Positions 58,368 through 64,000 of a stretch of DNA of 64,000 nt are shown here, one piece after another. The position numbers were made by a program, and so were the translations under genes. This DNA is from Allokutzneria sp. A3M-2-11 16 (GTDB taxonomy: Bacteria > Actinomycetota > Actinomycetes > Mycobacteriales > Pseudonocardiaceae): positions 1,116,001-1,180,000 of the forward strand of contig NZ_JANAVO010000001.1 of the NCBI RefSeq assembly GCF_024213555.1. Reading direction: 5' to 3'. How positions within the stretch are numbered: the stretch's first letter is position 1; each line of letters opens with the position of its first letter. The notes beneath the pieces were generated by a model. It ran no database searches and was not told where the DNA came from. It was given only the letters and a program-made list of their open reading frames with translations.

Positions 58368-59207
58368 TCAGCCTGCGATGAGCGCGAGGAGTTCCTCCGC
58401 GAGCGCGGGGGTGGCGGCGGCGACGCCGGACCAGCGGCGGGAGAGGTCGGGGTCGAGCACCAACGGCCGACCGAAGGCGTCGAGCACCACTCCGCCCGCC
58501 GCGGGCACGGTCACCATCGCCGCGGCCAGATCCATGATCCGGTGGGTGTCCGAGCCCGGGTCGGCGAAGCCGTCCACCGAGCCCTCCGCGACCAGAGCGC
58601 ACTCCAGCGCGGTCGTGCCGAGCACCCGGACCCGGTCGGCGCGCGAGGCCACCCGCATCCACGCGTCCCGCGCGCCCGGCTTGGGCCGCAGCAGGCACAA
58701 CTCCGCGCCGTCGACCGACGTCCGCCCGGTGGTCCGGTACGGCGTCGGCTCCCCGGCCTTGGCCCACCACACCCGCCCGGTGTCCAGCCAGCAGGTGACC
58801 GCCTCGGTGGCCACGCCGTCCACCGCGACCACCCCGGCCACGCAGGACAGCGGCACCCCGGCCGCCGCGTTCGCCGAACCGTCGATCGGGTCGAGCACCA
58901 GGGTGGTGGCCGAGCCGTTGTCCAGGAAGCCGATCTCCTCGCTGAGCAGGTTGACCCCGTGCCGGGTCGCGGCCTCCGCGATCGCGCTCTCCACGAGTTC
59001 GTCGACGCGCATCGTCGGCGTGCCGTCCGCCCCTTGGGCCACCACGACGGCAAGATCGTCCCTGCCGAACCGGTGCCTCGACGCGCGGTAGGCGGTCGCG
59101 GCCGCCCGCACGGCGTCGGTGAGCGCGGGGTGGATGTCGTCGGACAACTCGGGCTCCGGTACCGGCCAGGAGATGCGGCGTTCGATGTCCAGGTCCAGTT
59201 CGCTCAC
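58368..59207 (-). CDS. Inositol monophosphatase-family phosphatase
   Basis: 279 residues from GTG 59207, with GAGGAG 6 bp upstream. The family core is present: the Glu of LLSEEIGFLDNG, the metal-binding DPIDGSANAAAGVP, and a C-terminal MDLAAAM in place of the usual WDxAA(G), with a Gly-rich PAAGGVVLDAFGRPL after it. Members remove phosphate from inositol-, histidinol- or 3'-phosphoadenosine phosphates. The lack of Trp before the Asp makes the assignment to true inositol phosphatase uncertain. It is transcribed alone, divergent from a TetR gene. Confidence 0.82.
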   Translation of the reverse strand: MSELDLDIERRISWPVPEPELSDDIHPALTDAVRAAATAYRASRHRFGRDDLAVVVAQGADGTPTMRVDELVESAIAEAATRHGVNLLSEEIGFLDNGSATTLVLDPIDGSANAAAGVPLSCVAGVVAVDGVATEAVTCWLDTGRVWWAKAGEPTPYRTTGRTSVDGAELCLLRPKPGARDAWMRVASRADRVRVLGTTALECALVAEGSVDGFADPGSDTHRIMDLAAAMVTVPAAGGVVLDAFGRPLVLDPDLSRRWSGVAAATPALAEELLALIAG

Positions 59208-59324
59208 AGGGGCTCCTCGATGACGACAGCGACGGTGTGCTCACCGGGTGCCCCGATGGGCCTCGCTCTCAATCATCCGGTGTTGCCCTTGCGCGTGGCC
59301 GTGGCCAGGCGTAGCTTTCGCAGC

Positions 59325-59345
59325 GAACAAGAATTCTGATTGTTC
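59325..59345 (+). promoter_or_regulatory. Dyad upstream of the TetR/hydrolase pair
   Basis: GAACAA (59325-59330) and TTGTTC (59340-59345) frame AATTCTG, making a 21-bp imperfect palindrome with an inner GAATTC. It lies 20 bp before the TetR start and is AT-rich. This is a plausible autoregulatory operator. Confidence 0.5.
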
Positions 59346-59365
59346 ATGGGTTTATTGGAGATCGC

Positions 59366-60013
59366 ATGCCCACGCCGTTCAGCGCCGCAGACCGCACCAG
59401 GATCACCGAGATCCTGCTGCGAACAGGCGAGAACCTGTTCACCACGCAGGGCCTGCGCAAGACCTCGCTCGATGACCTGGTGAAACCGGCCAACATCGCC
59501 AAGAGCAGCTTCTACGCCTTCTTCGAGTCCAAGGAGGCGCTGTACCTGGAGCTGATGCTGCGGCAGGCGCCCGAGGTGCAGAAGCAGCTGCTGGACGAGG
59601 TGCTGACCAAGGCCCCCGACCTGCGGACCGCGATCAAGGACTTCCTGCGCGCGACGCTGCGGGTGCTCGACGACAATCCGCTCTACCGCCGCCTGGTCAC
59701 CCACCCCGAAGAGCTCCAGTCGGTCAGCAGGCGGATCGACCCCGAGCGCGCCGCGGAGGTCCGCGAGCAGGTCAACCTGCCGCTCGGGGAGTTCTTCCGC
59801 CGCGCCCAGCGCAGCAGCAAGCTGATCGACATCAGCCCCGAGGCGGTGATCGGCCTGATGCAGGCGGTGTTGTTGCTGCCGCTGCACCGCGACGAGTTCG
59901 CCGAGGACGTCTACCCCGTCGTGCTGGACCAGCTGATCGAGTTCGTGGCCAACGGGCTCACCACCGCGCCGGTCCGCGCGCTGGTCACCGAGATGTCGCC
60001 GATCTATGTCTGA
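59366..60013 (+). CDS. TetR-family transcriptional regulator
   Basis: 215 residues from ATG 59366 (TTGGAG upstream). Helix-turn-helix: ITEILLRTGENLFTTQGLRK, TSLDDLVKPANIAKSSFYAF, FESKEALYLELMLRQ. The C-terminal part resembles the TetR_C group found in lipid regulators. The last codons overlap the start of a small hydrolase gene by 8 bp, so the two genes are translated from one mRNA and the hydrolase substrate may be related to the regulator's ligand. Confidence 0.9.
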   Translation: MPTPFSAADRTRITEILLRTGENLFTTQGLRKTSLDDLVKPANIAKSSFYAFFESKEALYLELMLRQAPEVQKQLLDEVLTKAPDLRTAIKDFLRATLRVLDDNPLYRRLVTHPEELQSVSRRIDPERAAEVREQVNLPLGEFFRRAQRSSKLIDISPEAVIGLMQAVLLLPLHRDEFAEDVYPVVLDQLIEFVANGLTTAPVRALVTEMSPIYV

Positions 60014-60788
60014 GGGCGTTCTCCCGGGTGGCCTGCCCTACTTCACCGCGGGTGAGGGCAGGCCCCTGGTGTACCTCCCCGGCTTCAACCCCTCGCACCA
60101 CAACCCGCCGCCGACCGGCAGGAAGGTGCTGGCGCGGACGGTGCGGCCGTTCGTGGCGGCGGGGCGGAAGGTCTACTTCGTCAACCGCAAGCCCGGCATG
60201 CCGCTGGGCAGCACCATGAGCGATGTCGCGTCCGACCACGCGAAGGCGCTGCACGAGTACTTTCGCGAGCCGGTCGACGTGATCGGCCACTCCACCGGCG
60301 GTTCGATCGCGCTCCAGCTGATCGTCGACCACCCCGAGGTGGTCCGGCGCGGCGTGGTGGCCAGCACCGCGTACGCCCTCGGCCCGGTGGCCAAGGGCGC
60401 GCAGCTGGAGATGGCCAGGCGGCTCGCCCAGGGCAGGCCCGGCTACCACCTGCTGGTGCCCGGCATGGTGAAGCACCGCGTGCCGCAGGTGGTGCTCGGC
60501 GGGGTGCTGTGGGCGATCGGCCTGGTGATGCCCAAGCCGAAGGACCCCTCCGACATGATGGCGATGATGACCGCCGAGGACGGTTTCGACGTCTACGACC
60601 GGCTGCCCGGGGTCACCACGCCGACGCTGGTGATCTGCGGCGAACGCGACTACTTCTGGACGCCGGAGATGTTCGCCGAGACGGCCGCCAGGATGCCCGG
60701 CGGCACGCTCGTGATGTACCCGAAGACCGGGCACGGAGTGGTCACCAAGCGCGAGTACTACCGCGACGTGCTGGACTTCCTCAGGTGA
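60006..60788 (+). CDS. Alpha/beta hydrolase coupled to a TetR gene
   Basis: 260 residues from ATG 60006, within the end of the TetR gene. GRPLVYLPGFNPSHHNPPPT is the oxyanion region, the nucleophile elbow is DVIGHSTGGSIALQL, the Asp is in LVICGERDYFWTPE, and the His in PKTGHGVVTK. No signal peptide or anchor. It may be an esterase or haloalkane-type hydrolase acting on the inducer of the TetR protein. Its 3' end overlaps the convergent DUF3017 gene by 8 bp. Confidence 0.85.
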   Translation: MSEGVLPGGLPYFTAGEGRPLVYLPGFNPSHHNPPPTGRKVLARTVRPFVAAGRKVYFVNRKPGMPLGSTMSDVASDHAKALHEYFREPVDVIGHSTGGSIALQLIVDHPEVVRRGVVASTAYALGPVAKGAQLEMARRLAQGRPGYHLLVPGMVKHRVPQVVLGGVLWAIGLVMPKPKDPSDMMAMMTAEDGFDVYDRLPGVTTPTLVICGERDYFWTPEMFAETAARMPGGTLVMYPKTGHGVVTKREYYRDVLDFLR

Positions 60789-61101
60789 TCGTCAGCGCCA
60801 CGTAGGTGATCAGCAGGCCCAGCCCGCCGTAGGTGACGATGTCGGTCAGCCGGGTGCGGATGACCAGCAGGCCGCAGCGCTGCGGCGGCAGCACCGCGCG
60901 GAAGGTCGCGGCCAGCAGCAGCGCCCCGGCGATCGCGCCCGAGCCCATCCGCCAGCGGTAGAGCATGATCAGCACGAAGCCGATCAGCACGACGCCCATC
61001 ACCACCAGGTACGGCACGTGCACCTGCCACCGCTCCGACTTCGGCGGCTCCGGGGGCAGGTCCGGCTCGTGGTCGTCAAGCAAGTGCTGCTCCGCGTTCA
61101 T
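60781..61101 (-). CDS. DUF3017 small membrane protein
   Basis: 106 residues from ATG 61101, overlapping the folD TGA. A short acidic N terminus ([20 protein letters not shown]) is followed by three hydrophobic segments: [40 protein letters not shown], and [19 protein letters not shown]. The [17 protein letters not shown] loop is typical of DUF3017, which is regularly found right after folD in actinobacteria. The function is unknown. Confidence 0.88.
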   Translation of the reverse strand: MNAEQHLLDDHEPDLPPEPPKSERWQVHVPYLVVMGVVLIGFVLIMLYRWRMGSGAIAGALLLAATFRAVLPPQRCGLLVIRTRLTDIVTYGGLGLLITYVALTIT

Positions 61102-61958
61102 CGCGCCGCCCGCTCTGCTGCCTCGACGACATTGCTGACCAGGATGGCCCTGGTCATCGGCCCGACGCCACCTGGCATCGGGGCCACGTGCCCGGCCACC
61201 TCCCGGACGCCGGGGTGCACGTCGCCGACCAGGCCCGCCTCGGTGCGGGTGATGCCGACGTCGAGCACGGCAGCGCCCGGCTTGACCATCTCCGGGGTGA
61301 TCAGCGCCGGGCTGCCCGCAGCGGCGACCACGATGTCGGCGCGGCGCACCTCGGCGGCCAGGTCCTTCGTCCCCGTGTGGCACTGCGTCACAGTCGCGTT
61401 CTCCGACCGCCGCGTCAGCAGCAGCCCGAGCGGCCTGCCCACAGTCACGCCGCGGCCAACGACCACCACGTGCGCGCCCGCGATCGGGACGTCGTAGCGG
61501 CGCAGCAGCTCCACGATGCCGCGCGGGGTGCACGGCAGCGCGCCCGGCTCGCCGAGGACGAGGCGGCCCAGGCTCACCGGGTGCAGGCCGTCCGCGTCCT
61601 TCGCCGGGTCGATCCGCTCCAGCAGCGCGCCGGAGTCGAGGTGCCTGGGCACCGGCAGCTGCAGGATGTAGCCCGTGCAGGCGGGGTCGGCGTTGAGCTC
61701 GTCGAGCACCGCCTCCACCTCGGCCTGGGTGGAGTCGGCGGGCAGGTCCCGGCGGATCGAGGTGACGCCGACCTTCGCGCAGTCGTTGTGCTTGCCGCGG
61801 ACGTAGGCGTGCGATCCGGGGTCGTCGCCGACCAGCACGGTGCCAAGGCCCGGCGTCACACCCCGCTCGCGCAGTGCGGTTACCCGGGTCCGCAGATCGT
61901 CGAAGATCGCGTCTCTTGTGGCCTTGCCGTCAAGGATCGTCGCACTCACGACCTCCAT
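61098..61958 (-). CDS. folD: Methylenetetrahydrofolate dehydrogenase / cyclohydrolase
   Basis: A 286-residue bifunctional enzyme interconverting 5,10-methylene-, methenyl- and 10-formyl-tetrahydrofolate for purine and formyl-Met-tRNA synthesis. [17 protein letters not shown] has the catalytic Lys, [20 protein letters not shown] is conserved, and [17 protein letters not shown] is the NADP-binding signature. A second signature, [14 protein letters not shown], ends the protein. Start is ATG 61958 or GTG 61949. It and DUF3017 form an operon. Confidence 0.96.
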   Translation of the reverse strand: MEVVSATILDGKATRDAIFDDLRTRVTALRERGVTPGLGTVLVGDDPGSHAYVRGKHNDCAKVGVTSIRRDLPADSTQAEVEAVLDELNADPACTGYILQLPVPRHLDSGALLERIDPAKDADGLHPVSLGRLVLGEPGALPCTPRGIVELLRRYDVPIAGAHVVVVGRGVTVGRPLGLLLTRRSENATVTQCHTGTKDLAAEVRRADIVVAAAGSPALITPEMVKPGAAVLDVGITRTEAGLVGDVHPGVREVAGHVAPMPGGVGPMTRAILVSNVVEAAERAAR

Positions 61959-61967
61959 CGTGGCAGA

Positions 61968-62930
61968 TCAGCGGGTGGCCCTGCGCGGCAGCGCCGCGAT
62001 GCCGACGGCGGCGACGGTGAGCAGGGTGCCGAGCACCGTCGCGGCGGTCAGGTGGTCGCCCGCGGCGGGAACCACGAGGTCCAGCAGCAGCGCGCCGACG
62101 AGCTGGCCCGCCACCTGGCCGAGGCCGAAGAGCAGCACGCCGGTCGTGGAGACCAGTGCGGCGGCCGCGCCGATGGCGATGGTGCCGAGCACGCCGCCGA
62201 TGTAGAGCCAGGGTTCGCCCGGAAAGGTGACCGGGGCGCCCACGACGAGCAGCCGCACCAGCAGCACGGCGGTCAGCGCCAGCGTCCCGACCAAGAAGTT
62301 GATCATCGCGGTGAGCAGCGCCGAGCCCGCCCGCGCCCGCACCAGCCCGTTGGCCGCCTGCTGCCAGCCCATGCCGATCCCGGCCAGCAGCGGCAGCGCG
62401 GCCAGCCACAGCAGGGACGGCTGCTCGAACCGGTCGGAGACCGCGATCATCACCGCGACCACGGCGAGCCCGGCACCCGCGATCCTGTTGCCGCTCAACG
62501 GTCTCGGCCCATCGGAGCCGATACCGGCGCGATCCACCGCGAGGCTGCTCGCCGCCTGGCCGGTCACCACGGCGACGGTGAACACCGCGACGCCGAGCGA
62601 GGTGATCGTCAGCCCCTGGCTGAGCACGAAGACCGCTCCGCACACCCCGCCGGTGCAGTGCCACCACGACAGCGCGCCGCCGCTGAGCGCCTCCCGCACC
62701 CTGTGCACCCCGCGCCTGCCCGCGGGCAGCGCGAGCACGAGGACGAGCAGCACGAGCAGGCCGCTGCCGAAGGAGATCAGCGCGGCCGTGAGTCCATCGC
62801 CCATCCGGTCGGCGAGTTCGCCGTTGATCCGGGACTGGACCGCCAGCAACATGCCGGTGCCCAGAGCGGCGAGCACCCCGAGGCCTCGGGCTAACCCGCG
62901 TATACGCGGTGCTACAGCGGTTTTCTGCAC
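61968..62930 (-). CDS. DMT-family transporter, YdcZ (DUF606) type
   Basis: A 320-residue protein with ten membrane spans made of two DUF606 repeats: GLGVLAALGTGMLLAVQSRI with NGELADRMG in the first, and WLAALPLLAGIGMGWQQAAN with GLVRARAGS in the second. FPGEPWLYIGGVLGTIAIGA is typical of the family. These are probably exporters, but no substrate is known. GTG 62930 is next to the stop of the MFS gene, so the two transporters are likely one transcription unit. The perfect palindrome CCGCGTATACGCGG (62896-62909) lies in its fifth to tenth codons. Confidence 0.88.
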   Translation of the reverse strand: MQKTAVAPRIRGLARGLGVLAALGTGMLLAVQSRINGELADRMGDGLTAALISFGSGLLVLLVLVLALPAGRRGVHRVREALSGGALSWWHCTGGVCGAVFVLSQGLTITSLGVAVFTVAVVTGQAASSLAVDRAGIGSDGPRPLSGNRIAGAGLAVVAVMIAVSDRFEQPSLLWLAALPLLAGIGMGWQQAANGLVRARAGSALLTAMINFLVGTLALTAVLLVRLLVVGAPVTFPGEPWLYIGGVLGTIAIGAAAALVSTTGVLLFGLGQVAGQLVGALLLDLVVPAAGDHLTAATVLGTLLTVAAVGIAALPRRATR

Positions 62931-64000
62931 CTAGGCATCGTTGCCGACCACCACGCGACGATGCTGTTCCGAAAGCGCAACGTTCCGTACGCGGCCAGCA
63001 CGGATCGCCAAAAGGGTGCCTACCACCGCGAGCAGGCCGCTGACGCCGACAGCGGCCGCCGGGCCGGAGAGGTCCAGCAGGAACCCGGCCAGCGGCGAGG
63101 CCAGCGCCCCGGCGGCCGTGGTCGCGGTGGCCTGCCAGCCGAACGCCTCGGCCAGCCTGCCCTCCGGCACCAGGTCGCCGAGCCAGGTGTTCGCGGTCGC
63201 GATGGCGGGCGCGATCGCCAGCCCGGTGATCACCAGCAGCACGCCGAGCAGCCACGGCGACGGGTCCAGCAGCGGCGGCAGGACGAGCGCGATCGCGATC
63301 ATGCCCGCGCTGAACAGCCCCGCGCGGCGGGCCAGGCTCGGCTCCCCCTTGAACGCGCCCGCGACCAGGCCGCCGATCAGCGAGCCGATCCCCCACACCG
63401 TGACCATCACGGCGATCAACGCGGGGGTGCCGCGCTCGTTCGCCCAGTTGATGATCGCGATGTCGGTGACGGTGAAGGCGCCGAGCATGACCGTGGCGAC
63501 GGCGAGCAGCGGCACCACGCCCCGGTTGCGCAGGATCGAGGTCTTCGCGCTCTGGCTGACCTGGATGGAATCCCGGTCGGGCGTACCGTAGCCGGAGCGG
63601 TGCACCGTCAGCGCGAACCCGAACACCCCGACCGCGACCATGGCGGCGCTCAGCACCAGGCCCGCGCGGCCGCCGCTGATGCCCGCGGCGACCGCGATCA
63701 GCGTCGGCCCGACCAGGAACGCCAGCTCCTGGACGATGGCCTCGATCGAGAACACCGCGTTGTGCTTGTCCCGGTCGACCGCTCTCGTGCACACCGCGCG
63801 CACGATTTGGCCTACCGGCGGCATGAACAGGCCCGTGGCCAACCCGATCACCGGGGCGAGCGGCCACCAGGCCCCGGGTAACGCGGCGAGCGCGAGCAGT
63901 CCCGTCGTGTGCAGCGTTCCGCTGACCGCGAGCAGGCGCGGGGCGGACCCGCGGTCGGCAGCCTTGCCGCGCAGCGGTCCGGAGATGCCCTGCCCCAACG
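62931..64000 (-). CDS. Major facilitator superfamily transporter, N terminus outside the window
   Basis: 356 codons are visible and the gene continues beyond the right edge. The sequence starts near transmembrane helix 2 with LGQGISGPLRGKAADRGSAP, the MFS loop 2-3 motif. Ten further spans are seen, including VIGLATGLFMPPVGQIVRAV, ELAFLVGPTLIAVAAGISGG, and VMVTVWGIGSLIGGLVAGAF. PEGRLAEAFGWQATATTAAG is the repeat of the loop motif in the second half. The overall pattern is that of drug or sugar efflux MFS proteins. The substrate is unknown. Confidence 0.87.
   Translation of the reverse strand, partial: LGQGISGPLRGKAADRGSAPRLLAVSGTLHTTGLLALAALPGAWWPLAPVIGLATGLFMPPVGQIVRAVCTRAVDRDKHNAVFSIEAIVQELAFLVGPTLIAVAAGISGGRAGLVLSAAMVAVGVFGFALTVHRSGYGTPDRDSIQVSQSAKTSILRNRGVVPLLAVATVMLGAFTVTDIAIINWANERGTPALIAVMVTVWGIGSLIGGLVAGAFKGEPSLARRAGLFSAGMIAIALVLPPLLDPSPWLLGVLLVITGLAIAPAIATANTWLGDLVPEGRLAEAFGWQATATTAAGALASPLAGFLLDLSGPAAAVGVSGLLAVVGTLLAIRAGRVRNVALSEQHRRVVVGNDA

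Noticed and set aside
62896-62909. The perfect palindrome CCGCGTATACGCGG as an operator for the two transporter genes
   Set aside because: It lies within the first codons of the DMT gene and encodes an ordinary PRIRG stretch; a 14-bp GC-rich palindrome alone is weak evidence.

Overview
This 64 kb window is chromosomal DNA from a very GC-rich actinobacterium, most likely of the order Pseudonocardiales (inferred from codon use, frequent GTG starts and gene content). No insertion sequence, prophage, integrase, CRISPR array or rRNA operon was found. The backbone follows the order known from mycobacteria: pabB, tatD, rpfB, rsmA, ispE, a pks16-like acyl-AMP ligase, pth, rplY, prs, glmU, a TetR gene, mfd, mazG, a lytic transglycosylase, eno, ftsB, DUF501 and ppx. 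That backbone runs right to left and is interrupted by lineage-specific insertions.

Left third (1-21 kb): a truncated type II NADH dehydrogenase; an AbiE-type toxin-antitoxin pair with its own inverted-repeat operator; family 5 uracil-DNA glycosylase; a secretion-signal-free serine carboxypeptidase; ppx; a lytic transglycosylase with a Thr/Pro tail; an AidB-like flavoprotein; the DUF501-ftsB-eno run; a divergent LysR/EamA pair; two more transglycosylase paralogues; and a proline iminopeptidase facing a tricorn protease.

Middle (21-43 kb): mfd, a SurA-like lipoprotein and mazG; an SDR gene; a divergent region with two perfect DnaA boxes and a long inverted repeat; a PQQ-type dehydrogenase lipoprotein coupled to a polysaccharide lyase 8; a TetR gene and an acyl-CoA desaturase with twin operator boxes; tRNA-Gln; two tandem diguanylate cyclases; then glmU-prs-small membrane protein, a strong terminator, rplY and pth.

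Right third (43-64 kb): a 3'-5' exonuclease, acyl-AMP ligase, ABC-F ATPase and ispE; a methionine importer (metN-metI-metQ) behind a SAM-I riboswitch and a previously unlisted 37-residue cysteine-containing leader ORF; rsmA-rpfB-tatD; a PadR-controlled drug-type ABC exporter; pabB; an inositol-phosphatase-like gene; a TetR/hydrolase pair; DUF3017-folD; and two transporters, the last cut by the window edge.

The strongest unexplained signals are: (1) six copies of a roughly 110-140 bp intergenic inverted repeat whose ends share CGTCTTCAAGTAC, five of them lying exactly in the five roomy convergent gene junctions; (2) a recurrent 13-mer, GTCCACWGTGGAC, with relatives such as GTCCACAAAGGAC, placed almost always in the same reading phase inside unrelated genes; (3) the SAM riboswitch whose P1 helix appears to contain the ribosome-binding site of the Cys leader peptide; and (4) the AbiE-like pair whose antitoxin carries an extra nuclease-like N-terminal domain.
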